From the NCBI RefSeq assembly GCF_014650875.1, contig NZ_BMVU01000008.1, forward strand, positions 62,001 through 126,000: a stretch of 64,000 bases of DNA. The letters run 5' to 3'. This DNA is from Streptomyces minutiscleroticus. GTDB taxonomy: Bacteria; Actinomycetota; Actinomycetes; Streptomycetales; Streptomycetaceae. Under the pieces are notes generated by a model. The model was not told where the DNA came from, ran no database searches, and saw nothing but the letters and a program-made list of their open reading frames with translations. How positions within the stretch are numbered: the stretch's first letter is position 1; the number at the start of each line of letters is the position of its first letter. This document shows, one piece after another, positions 25,935 to 32,892 of this stretch. The translations under genes and the position numbers were made by a program.

Positions 25935-26063
25935 CCCGCACCTCCCACCGGAGATCAGCCAACCTCCAAGATCCGCGCATCGTTACGCGGAGTGGAGCCG
26001 GATCGACTTCTCACGCCTGGAGCCACGGGGGGATGCGCAGGTTCCCTACCGTACCGGCCGCCT

Positions 26064-26087
26064 CACTCCCCGTGCGCACGGGGAGTG
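26064..26087. repeat. Perfect 24-nt palindrome
   Basis: cactccccgtgc followed directly by its exact reverse complement. It lies in a gene-free stretch between the Nudix gene and an IS5 remnant. The ccccg...cgggg core resembles a type I-E CRISPR repeat stem, but only one copy exists and no cas genes are near. Confidence 0.8.
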
Positions 26088-26208
26088 CCCGCGCCAAGGG
26101 AGCGTGTCCTGCCCGCCTGCGATGAGGAGCAGACCCTTCGAGGCCCGACCCCTCGCCCTCCACCGCCCGGCGCTGCCGCCCCTGCGGCATCCCCGGGGGC
26201 CGACCTGA

Positions 26209-26379
26209 GCGGGCAGGACCCGCTGGGTCGTCGAGCGCACCTCTGCCTGGCCCCACCAGTCCGAGCGCCTGCGCATCCGCTGTGAGATACGCGCCGACCT
26301 CCACCAGGCCCTGCTCCGACTCGCCTGTGGCGTCGTCTGCTTCAGGCGCCTCCGCGCCTCATTCCGAAGCGATCAGTGA
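26209..26379 (+). pseudogene. IS5-family transposase C-terminal remnant
   Basis: The frame reads TRWVVERTSAWPHQSERLRI, then RCEIRADLHQALLRLACGVV and CFRRLRASF before TGA at 26377-26379. This is the C-terminal block of IS5 transposases (usually RWVVERTFAWLHQFKRLRIRYE-type), containing the last catalytic Glu (WVVER). Everything upstream has decayed. Confidence 0.7.
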
Positions 26380-26450
26380 ACAGCAGTGCTGCGCTGACCA
26401 CTTGAGCTCGCCATCGTCTGACGACAGGCAGCCGCGGTCTGAGGGCCGGG

Positions 26451-27368
26451 TCAGGAGGTGGGCTGGGCGGCCTTCCATGCCCGGTAGTGGAGCTCGGGGT
26501 TGTCGGTGAAGGCGGTGTGGCGCGGGTGCCAGCCGAGCAGGCGGTGGGCCTTGGCGCTGGTGACGAGTTCGTCCTGGTCGGCGGCCATCTGCATCATGCC
26601 GCCCGCCTCCGCGCTCTCCAGTGTGATCTCGCCGGTGAAACCGGCCGCCCGCACGGCCGCGCGCTGCATGTCCAGGGCGCTGAGGCGTTGGTCGTCGGCG
26701 ATGACGAACGTCTCCTTGTCGACCGCCGCCGGGTTGTCGAGGATGCGGACGTAGGCGTCGGCGAGGTCGTCGACGTGGACCCAGCTCCACCGCTTGGCGG
26801 TGTCGCCGTAGAAGACGGGGGTGCCTGCCTCGGCCGCGGCGAACCACTGCCCGGTCATCGAGGTGCCGGCCGGGCCGCCGTACATGAAGCCGGGCCGCAC
26901 GACGGTGTGGGCGAGTCCGGAGGCGGCCAGGTCCTTCTCCAGGGCGAAGCGGAAGCCGATGGGACTGTCGGGGTTGCCGGGGGTGTTCTCGTCCATCAGC
27001 GCAAGGCCGGTGCGTCCGTAGGAGGAGATACCGGTGGTGAACACCAGGTGGCGGCGGCGTCCGTCGCGTTCCTGGGCGGCGAGGAGTTCGGCGAACAGGC
27101 GCCGGTCGCTGCCGACGGGGTCGCTCATGTCCATGAGGAGGTGGACGACGGCGTCGGTTCCTTCCAGGTGACCTCGCCACGTCTCGGGCCGTGAGAAGTC
27201 GCCCGGGACCGGGGTGACTTCGTCAGCGACGAGCGCACGGGCGGCGGGGGAGGCGGTGTCGCGCGCGAGTCCGAGGACGGTGTGTCCGGCGCGGGCCAGG
27301 GCGGTGGAGACGCGGCGGCCGGCGTAGCCGGTGGCTCCGATGACGAGGATCTGCACGGTGTGCTCCAT
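26451..27368 (-). CDS. Atypical SDR NAD(P)-dependent oxidoreductase
   Basis: 305 residues starting MEHTVQILVIGATGYAGRRV with the GxxGxxG nucleotide-binding motif. The central part has a FTTGISSYGRTG segment in place of the catalytic Ser region, a conserved SPIGFRFALEKDL helix in the position of YxxxK (with no Tyr at the usual place), and VVRPGFMYGG. The C-terminal region includes WSWVHVDDLADAYVRILDNP, as in NAD-dependent epimerase/dehydratase-like proteins. It may reduce a ketone, or be a sensor or epimerase-like enzyme. It lies 27 bases downstream of the alpha/beta hydrolase and is probably co-transcribed under MarR control. Confidence 0.85.
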   Translation of the reverse strand: MEHTVQILVIGATGYAGRRVSTALARAGHTVLGLARDTASPAARALVADEVTPVPGDFSRPETWRGHLEGTDAVVHLLMDMSDPVGSDRRLFAELLAAQERDGRRRHLVFTTGISSYGRTGLALMDENTPGNPDSPIGFRFALEKDLAASGLAHTVVRPGFMYGGPAGTSMTGQWFAAAEAGTPVFYGDTAKRWSWVHVDDLADAYVRILDNPAAVDKETFVIADDQRLSALDMQRAAVRAAGFTGEITLESAEAGGMMQMAADQDELVTSAKAHRLLGWHPRHTAFTDNPELHYRAWKAAQPTS

Positions 27369-27395
27369 TTTCGGTGTGGTACGGAGGGCCGAGTG

Positions 27396-28265
27396 TCAGA
27401 CGGCGGGGGTGGTGGTGAAGAAGCGGGCGAGCCGGTCGGCCGTCCACGTGGGGTTGTCGGCGGCGAAGGTGTGGGCCGCGTCCGGGACGATGTCGGCGCG
27501 CACGTCGGCCGCGGCGTCGCGGACGCCGTCCAGCAGGACGTTCTGGGGCAGCCCGTACTCGCCGTTCAGGACCAGGACGGGCATGGTCAGGCGGGGCCCG
27601 GTCCGGGCCTGCCGCCCGTCCTGGACGAGGGTGGCGTAGTGCTCGAAGCCGCCGCGCATCGCGTCGGGGCGGGTGTAGACGCGCAGCAGGTCCGCGCGGT
27701 CGGCGTCGGTGATGCCGCCGCGGTTCATCACCGACCAGAACCCGGAGAGGTACTGCTCCTCCCTGCCGGCCGTGAGCAGGGCCGCCAGCTCGCTCTGTGC
27801 GTGGAATCCGAAGTGCCACGAGCCGCCGGTGGCGGGGTTCATGTGCTCCTCGAGGCCGAAGCCGGGCAGGAACGCCTCGCTGAGCACGAGCCGTTCCACG
27901 TCCGTGGGGTGGTGCTGGGCCCAGGCGTGCACGGTCATCGTGCCGACGTCGGTGCCGACCACGAAGGCGCGGTCGTGGCCGAGGTGCGTCAGCAGCCGGT
28001 GGAGGTCCTCGGCCTCCTCACGTTTGGTCCAGTGTCCGGCCGGGATCTGCGAGTCGCCCGAGCCGCGCAGGTCGGGGGCGATGACGGTGAAGCCGCGCCC
28101 GGCCAGCAGTGGCATGGCCGCACGCCATTCGATCCAGCTGAACGGCCAGCCGTGCACCAGGACCACGGCGGGGCCCGTTCCGCCCTTCACGTAGTGGATG
28201 CGGATGCCGTCGAGGTCGGCCCGCGCGTGCTCGAACCCTGCCGGGGCCGGTGCCGGGGCAGTCAT
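27396..28265 (-). CDS. Alpha/beta hydrolase, epoxide hydrolase-like
   Basis: 289 residues. Oxyanion motif VVLVHGWPFSWIEWRAAMPL, the DLRGSGDS turn, and the nucleophile elbow FVVGTDVGTMTVHAWAQHHP, where the nucleophile is Asp (G-x-D-x-G), as in soluble epoxide hydrolases and haloalkane dehalogenases rather than Ser esterases. The C-terminal His lies in VPDAAHTFAADNP. No signal peptide, so it is cytosolic. Divergent from the MarR regulator at 28339, with two operator-like repeats between them, so expression is likely induced by a ligand of that regulator. The pairing with an oxidoreductase suggests detoxification of a xenobiotic. Confidence 0.87.
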   Translation of the reverse strand: MTAPAPAPAGFEHARADLDGIRIHYVKGGTGPAVVLVHGWPFSWIEWRAAMPLLAGRGFTVIAPDLRGSGDSQIPAGHWTKREEAEDLHRLLTHLGHDRAFVVGTDVGTMTVHAWAQHHPTDVERLVLSEAFLPGFGLEEHMNPATGGSWHFGFHAQSELAALLTAGREEQYLSGFWSVMNRGGITDADRADLLRVYTRPDAMRGGFEHYATLVQDGRQARTGPRLTMPVLVLNGEYGLPQNVLLDGVRDAAADVRADIVPDAAHTFAADNPTWTADRLARFFTTTPAV

Positions 28266-28280
28266 GGCCCACCTCCTTAG

Positions 28281-28324
28281 TTGCTTGCTTCAGCAATAAT
28301 CACTCTACTTGCTTGCTTCGTCAA
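28281..28324. promoter_or_regulatory. Twin operator-like repeats in the MarR/hydrolase divergent region
   Basis: ttgcttgcttcagcaa (28281-28296) and ttgcttgcttcgtcaa (28309-28324) are near-identical 16-mers, each an imperfect palindrome (ttgc...gcaa and ttg...caa), spaced 28 bases start to start. They lie between the divergent hydrolase and MarR genes, 15 bases from each start. Probably binding sites for the MarR protein, controlling both directions. Unusually AT-rich for the window. Confidence 0.7.
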
Positions 28325-28338
28325 ATAGAGTAGGAGGC

Positions 28339-28809
28339 ATGGACGACACCGCACCCGCGACCGATCACCTCACCGGCGACGAACTTCTGCTGTGGCAGAG
28401 CCTGGGCCGCCTGGTGCACTCCCTGCCGCGCCTACTGGAGGAGGACATGTCCCGCACCGGCGTGACCATGACCGAATTCGCCGTCCTCCTGCTGCTGAGC
28501 GAAGCACCCGACCGCCGCATGCGCATGTCCGCGCTCGCCGCGGCCTCCGGTCTGACGCCCTCGCGCATCACACGCATCATCGACGGCCTCTCCCGCCACG
28601 ACATGGTGCACAAGGAACGCCACGGCCAGGACGCCCGCGGCAGCGAAGCCGTCCTCACCGATTCCGGTCTCCGCGCCATGCGGGCCGCCCGGCCCGCTCA
28701 CGTCGCCAGCGCCCGGCGCCGCGTCCTCGACCACATCCCGGCCGACGTCCTGCCGGGTATGGCCGCAGCACTCGCCGGGCTCGCCGAGATCCAGCAACGC
28801 TCCCGGTAG
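28339..28809 (+). CDS. MarR-family transcriptional regulator
   Basis: 156 residues from ATG 28339, which follows a strong taggagg site 7 bases upstream. Winged helix-turn-helix: TEFAVLLLLSEAPDRRMRMS, LAAASGLTPSRITRIIDGLS (recognition helix), then the wing HGQDARGSEAVLTDSGLRAM. C-terminal helices form the dimerisation core. MarR proteins bind operators as dimers and release them on binding a small phenolic or oxidant ligand. It is divergent from the hydrolase/SDR operon and shares with it the twin repeats at 28281-28324, so it probably represses both itself and that operon. Confidence 0.9.
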   Translation: MDDTAPATDHLTGDELLLWQSLGRLVHSLPRLLEEDMSRTGVTMTEFAVLLLLSEAPDRRMRMSALAAASGLTPSRITRIIDGLSRHDMVHKERHGQDARGSEAVLTDSGLRAMRAARPAHVASARRRVLDHIPADVLPGMAAALAGLAEIQQRSR

Positions 28810-28944
28810 TCCGCGTCTCGACGGGACCATCACCGCCGTCGGGTCCGTCTGCTCAGCCGCATCCACGACGGCGTCCCACACGGGTCCGGCCTGCCGGAGA
28901 CGGGGACGGCCCGGCACCTTCCTGGCCGCCCCGATCGGTCCTGC

Positions 28945-29085
28945 CGGTTCCCGTCGCCGTCCTCGTCCGGCTCCGGCGCGTCGCGATCACGCAGCGGGCG
29001 CAGGGCGCCGGCGGCCGGAACGCCGGCGGTGAAGCTGTGGCGGCCGAGCGGGTTCAGGTCACGGTGCTTGAGCGGGGAGAGCCGG
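28945..29085 (-). pseudogene. Tn3-family transposase (TnpA) C-terminal remnant
   Basis: The minus frame reads LSPLKHRDLNPLGRHSFTAG, then VPAAGALRPLRDRDAPEPDE, the usual end of actinobacterial Tn3 TnpA proteins (LSPL.H..(I/L)N.LGRYSF......LRPLRDP). It pairs with the internal TnpA fragment at 29825-30310 on the same strand; the DinB gene lies between them. Confidence 0.65.
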
Positions 29086-29216
29086 GCGGCGTCCCTGTCA
29101 CGGCTCGCGGCCGCCGAGCGATCTGCGTCGGTCCGCACACCCTTCGGTGATCACGCGGTGGTCGTTCGTCCCGCAGGCGGCTTCGGCACGAGGAGCGCGA
29201 AGCCGCACCCGGATTT

Positions 29217-29738
29217 CTAGGTCAGGACCAGCCAGCGGCGGCCGTCGATCAGCTCTCGGGCCGCGTCGAGATGGCCGGCGTGGCACGCGGTTTCGGCGAT
29301 GACATGCAGCAGGACGTCGCGCACGGTGTGCAGGTGCGGTTCACCGAACAGGTCGCGGGGCCACCAGGCCAATGCGGCGTCGGCGGGGGTGGCGGTGATG
29401 ACGGCGTCGGCGAGTTCTGTCTCCTGCCGGTATCGGTCGAGCACGTCGGTGGCCGGCACTTCCGGGGCCACCTTCCACGCTTCGTCGCCGCTCGTCAGGC
29501 CGCGGACGACCGCTTCGTCCCCGGCTACGACCGCGCGGAACCAGAACCGCTCCACATCCAGCGCGAGGTGCTGGACCAGTCCCAAGAAGTGCCATCCGGA
29601 AGGCAGCACGGGCCGTCGCAGATCCTTCGCGTCGAGTCCGTCGAGGATGCCGAGAACGTGACGCCGCTGTCCGTCCAGAACCCGCAGGAGCGCCCTGACC
29701 TCACTGCTTGGAGTCGTTTCGCTCAAATTCTCGGTCAT
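29217..29738 (-). CDS. DinB-family (DUF664-type) protein
   Basis: 173 residues starting MTENLSETTPSSEVRALLRV; an in-frame ATG at 29747 is an alternative start. It forms the DinB four-helix bundle. Metal-ligand histidines are in GWHFLGLVQHLALDVERFWF and VLLHVIAETACHAGHLDAAR (His residues on helices 2 and 3, with the GHxxxxR motif). In actinobacteria such proteins are often mycothiol- or bacillithiol-dependent enzymes or of unknown function. The gene sits inside a broken Tn3 transposase gene and in the same direction, so it may use transposon-derived signals or have been carried as a passenger. Confidence 0.8.
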   Translation of the reverse strand: MTENLSETTPSSEVRALLRVLDGQRRHVLGILDGLDAKDLRRPVLPSGWHFLGLVQHLALDVERFWFRAVVAGDEAVVRGLTSGDEAWKVAPEVPATDVLDRYRQETELADAVITATPADAALAWWPRDLFGEPHLHTVRDVLLHVIAETACHAGHLDAARELIDGRRWLVLT

Positions 29739-29824
29739 GGCCACCATGATCCCCGAATCTCCGTGGCCGCACAGGGAGTTGCCCGATATACGCAGCCGGT
29801 TGAAGGCAGTGGAACCGTGAGGGG

Positions 29825-30310
29825 GCGACAGGTGCCCGGTCTTGACGATCTGTCCGTACGCTGCGCACGCCGCGCCCAGCGGAGTCGTCGCCCCTCGTGT
29901 TCGAACATGCATAGCAGTTCGTAGGCCCGGCCCTGGTCGGTGACCAGGGAACCGGCGACCTTCGGCATGTCCGGCCAGTGCGTGATCACCTTGTTCAGGT
30001 TCACGCGGGTGGGGGCCGGGTCCTCCACCGCGCCGTATGGACCCGTCTCGGCCCCGGGCGTCGTGGCCCACCAGAACCGCTGGTCGTCCGGGCCGCGGAA
30101 CCTCGGGCCGAGGTTGTGGCCGAGGGTCTTGAACGGGCCGGACACCATGTCGGAGTAGGAGGCGTTGTCGGTGGTCGCCGTCTCCGGCTCGACCCCGCCG
30201 TCGAGGTTCGGCAGCGCGTCCAGGATGTGCAGGGAGTCGTGCGGGGCTTTGGGTACGACCACCTGCCCGATACCCGCGACCTGCCTGGAGTGCGTCTCGA
30301 CAATGATCAC
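29825..30310 (-). pseudogene. Internal fragment of a Tn3-family transposase (TnpA)
   Basis: On the minus strand the order matches Tn3 TnpA: ETHSRQVAGIGQVVVPKAPH, DSLHILDALPNLDGGVEP, then NASYSDMVSGPFKTLGHNLG (TD...YSDMVFGLF in intact copies), FRGPDDQRFWWATTPG and VNLNKVITHWPDMPKVAGSL. After a frameshift near 29905 it continues TPLGAACAAYGQIVKTGHLS. About 90 residues of TnpA that should follow are missing, and the next recognisable part is at 28945-29085. The 5' half of tnpA, the terminal repeats and a resolvase are absent. Confidence 0.75.
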
Positions 30311-30476
30311 CTCTCGGCGGTGGAGGCCCGTGTCTCGAACTTGCCGCATAGCCCTACGAGGCGTCACAGAAGTCAGCATGGAGTCGGCATCGGTCTGACC
30401 AGAGCTGCCGACAGCCGGGCGAAACCGGCGATGTGAGGGCGCCGCGAGCACGGCTGAGCACGGCAAGGCCGCCGTC

Positions 30477-30605
30477 ATGGAGGCCCTGAACATGTGCGGA
30501 CCGGTACTCGAGGGACGGTCGCAGGAATCGAAGAGCCGTGCCCAAGACCTGTGGACCGAACTCGGGAAGCACGCAAAGGGCGTACTTTCCCGAGTGATCG
30601 ACTGA
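30477..30605 (+). CDS. Possible small ORF or fragment, 42 aa, unrecognised
   Basis: ATG at 30477 reads MEALNMCGPVLEGRSQESKS, then a helical, charged C-terminus ending AKGVLSRVID. Codon bias is acceptable and the frame remains open upstream, so it may be the tail of a longer decayed gene. It ends 50 bases before the IS256 remnant. No family recognised. Confidence 0.3.
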   Translation: MEALNMCGPVLEGRSQESKSRAQDLWTELGKHAKGVLSRVID

Positions 30606-30654
30606 TGGTCATCGATAGGCCGGTGTTCGCAGCACCGGCCGGGAAGGGACGCCC

Positions 30655-31011
30655 GTGCTCCGCGTAGTCAACGACGACGGCACCACCGCCAACGGCTTCC
30701 TGATCGACGAGATCGTCCGCGAGGGAGCGAGGAGTATGCTCGCCGCCGCCCCGGAGGCCGAAGTCAACGCGTGTATGGCCGAGTTGGCCGATCAGCGGGA
30801 CGAGACCGGCCGTCGGCTCGTGGTCCGCAACGGCTGTCACCAGCCCCGGCAGGTCACCACCGCGGCCCTGGCCATGGTCTTCAAACTGGTCGAGTCCGCC
30901 CGGGCCCGGTGGCGGGCCGTGAACGCGCCCCACCTCGTCGCTCTCGTCCGCGCCGGAGCCCGCTTCGAACGCGGCCGGCTCGTCGAACGCCTCGAACAAC
31001 TCGCAGCCTGA
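30655..31011 (+). pseudogene. IS256-family transposase with the middle deleted
   Basis: 118 residues in one open frame. The first 60 (VLRVVNDDGTTANGFLIDEI through RRLVVRNGCHQPRQVTTAA) match the N-terminus of IS256/Mutator transposases. The rest (ALAMVFKLVESARARWRAVN, APHLVALVRAGARFERGRLV) matches the extreme C-terminus. The join at about residue 60-62 is in frame and removes roughly 290 residues including the whole DDE catalytic core. The product could still be made and might retain N-terminal DNA-binding properties. Confidence 0.8.
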
Positions 31012-31058
31012 CGGGCCCGCTGGCCAGGGCCTCCTGTTCGCAGACCGTCGATCCGGTT

Positions 31059-31440
31059 TCAGGCGTAGCGCGCGAAGAGGGCCTGGAGGTATCCCTCCAG
31101 CCGCCTGGTCAGCCGGGTGGGAGTCAGATCGGCACGGCCCACCTCGCGCTACGGGACGGCGACCTTCTCGGCGTCCGGAGCGAAGGCCAAGGCATCCAGC
31201 AGACGCCAGTAGAGATGGGCGGCGCGATCTTCGGCCAGCGTCCCTCCCGCCGCAACGTAGCGGTCGGCGAAGTCCATGCCCGCGGAAACGCCGTGCAGCA
31301 GAGCCAGGGCCGTCGAGCAGTGGGCCACGTCCAGGTCGGCCGGCCCCCAGGAGGTCTCCACCCAGTCGACGACGCCGCTGACCCGCAGACCGTCGCCGTC
31401 GCCCGTGAAGAGGACGTTGCCGGCAGAATTCCGGTGTCCG
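31059..31440 (-). pseudogene. Aminoglycoside-phosphotransferase-like C-terminal fragment with a stop
   Basis: The minus frame reads GNVLFTGDGDGLRVSGVVDW, then VETSWGPADLDVAHCSTALA, LLDALAFAPDAEKVAVP, then TAG at 31149-31151, and continues in the same frame REVGRADLTPTRLTRRLEGY and LQALFARYA to TGA at 31059-31061. These are the Brenner-type HGDF.PGNVL and VDW....GP...D segments of APH/choline-kinase-like proteins, though the catalytic HGD is lost at the 5' break near 31430, where a GH97 fragment is joined. The TAG probably replaces TGG (Trp). Confidence 0.65.
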
Positions 31441-31841
31441 ACGCTGCGGAGCTGGCGCTCTCGGTGGTCTACGAGTCCGGCCTCCAGAACTTCGCGGGCT
31501 CGCTCGACGAGTACCGCAAGCGCCCGGAGCTGGAGAAGTTCCTCGAGGACGTGCCCACGGCCTGGGACGAGACTCGGCTCGTGGCCGGCGAACCCGGCAA
31601 GAGGACCACCATGGCCCGCCGCGACGGCGACCGATGGTTCCTGGGCAACGTGACCGCCGGCAAGGCCCACACCGAGAAGGTGCCCCTCCGTTTCCTGGGG
31701 CACGGTACGTACACCGTCGACGTCGTCAGGGACGGCCCGGACGGACTCGTACGGGAGAGCCACGAGGTGAGGGCCCATGACACCTTGAGAGTGCATGTCC
31801 CGGCCGACGGCGGGTTCGCCGCTGTGGCCCACAGGTCCTGA
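31440..31841 (+). pseudogene. GH97-like glycoside hydrolase C-terminal fragment
   Basis: The plus frame reads SVVYESGLQNFAGSLDEYRK, then LEDVPTAWDETRLVAGEPGK, TMARRDGDRWFLGNVTAGKA, PLRFLGHGTYTVDVVRDG and a final DTLRVHVPADGGFAAV. This is the C-terminal beta-sandwich and preceding helix of GH97 alpha-glucosidase/galactosidase-type enzymes (VYESG.Q.....P..Y......FL...P..WDET..L.G.PG). The catalytic barrel is absent. The abrupt join to an inverted APH-like fragment at about 31435 shows an illegitimate recombination junction. Confidence 0.65.
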
Positions 31842-31934
31842 CGCCTGACGTGACGCGTCACGTGCGGCCGGCCGTCGTCGGTAGGGTGCCGCACGTGGCC
31901 TTCGCACGTGGAGACCGTGACCGGAAGGACAGTG

Positions 31935-32420
31935 GGGGTCATCGCGTCCAAGAACCGCCTCTGCGACGCGGAGTTCCGCGAGGGGGCGGTACGGATCGTG
32001 ACGGAGACCGGGAAGCCGCGATCCCGGAGGTGGCTGCGGATCTGGGCAGCCCTTCCGGGACACCGCACAGCTGGGTGTCTCGGGCCCGGCGCAACGGGTC
32101 ACCGTCGTCGGACCGGCCGGCAGCCGAGCCGTCGGGTGACCGACCGCGGGGGAGCGAGCGAGCGAGCGGGCGGAACTCGAGCGGCTGCGGGCCGGGGCCA
32201 GGGAGAAGGACCAGCGCATCTGCGAGCTGGAGACGGAGCGTGACGTGGGCAGGCGGTTCGTGGCCTTGTGGAGGGAATGGCTGACGCGGACCCGGCCGTC
32301 GCGGTCGGGGTGATCAGCAGCTGCAACGCCAGGCGGCTGCACAGCGTATGCGGATTCACGGGCCCGATCTACTGCGAACGTGACTACCGAGCCACCCTCG
32401 CCGAGGGACCGGCCGCATAG
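31935..32420 (+). pseudogene. IS3-family OrfA-like remnant with frameshifts
   Basis: Pieces of an IS3 OrfA can be read in successive frames: ASKNRLCDAEFREGAVRIVT, then IPEVAADLGSPSGTPHSWVS (helix-turn-helix), then ELERLRAGAREKDQRICELE (leucine-zipper region). A further shifted piece reads MADADPAVAVGVISSCNARR. No OrfB follows. At least two frameshifts. Confidence 0.55.
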
Positions 32421-32481
32421 ATCGTCTCCACGCTGCGAGGGGATCGACATCCGTCGGATCACCACGCCCCACAGGGACTGG

Positions 32482-32670
32482 TCATTCACGACCGAGATCC
32501 ACTTTCGCGACAGGTCTCGGGTCCGCCGGCATGGCCACCGGCCGGTCCGCGCACAGCAGCGCCTCGGTCGGCTCGAACAACGTGCCCCCGTGCGTGAGCA
32601 GGCAGGGGAAGGAGTCGTCCCGGAAGGCCGTGTTCACGTCCTCGGAGGCTTCGTACGAGCGCTCACGTTC
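32482..32670 (-). pseudogene. Unidentified C-terminal coding fragment
   Basis: The minus frame reads SYEASEDVNTAFRDDSFPCL, LTHGGTLFEPTEALLCADRP, then a hydrophilic end PVAKVDLGRE before the stop at 32482-32484. It has balanced composition, unlike the surrounding shadow frames, so it is probably the end of a real but truncated gene. I do not recognise the family. Confidence 0.3.
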
Positions 32671-32892
32671 GGAGCATCGTCGGAGGTCGGACCACACACA
32701 AGCTGGGAGTATCCCGGGAATCGGCCCCGGCGGACGAGAGGCCGCTTCCCGGCTGCCCGGTGCTCCGGCGGCCGGGCCCCGCACGGACAGCGGAACTCTC
32801 AGGAAGCTCCCAGAAACTCACCGGGAACGGTCAGCGGCGGCTGCCACGCTCGCGGTTCCGATCGCGTACCGACCTTAGTTGGAGCTGCCGCT

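Noticed and set aside
26064..26087. CRISPR array
   Set aside because: Only one repeat-like palindrome, no second copy with spacer, and no cas genes in the window.
31149..32489. A 446-residue minus-strand protein
   Set aside because: Only its last 95 residues resemble a phosphotransferase. The remainder is antisense to GH97 and IS3 fragments and has no coding character.
32380..32892. N-terminal extension of the MMPL transporter to 32380
   Set aside because: The extension is Arg/Pro/Ser-rich and covers IS3 debris and an antisense fragment. Family members begin with the short sequence before the first helix, as at GTG 32893.
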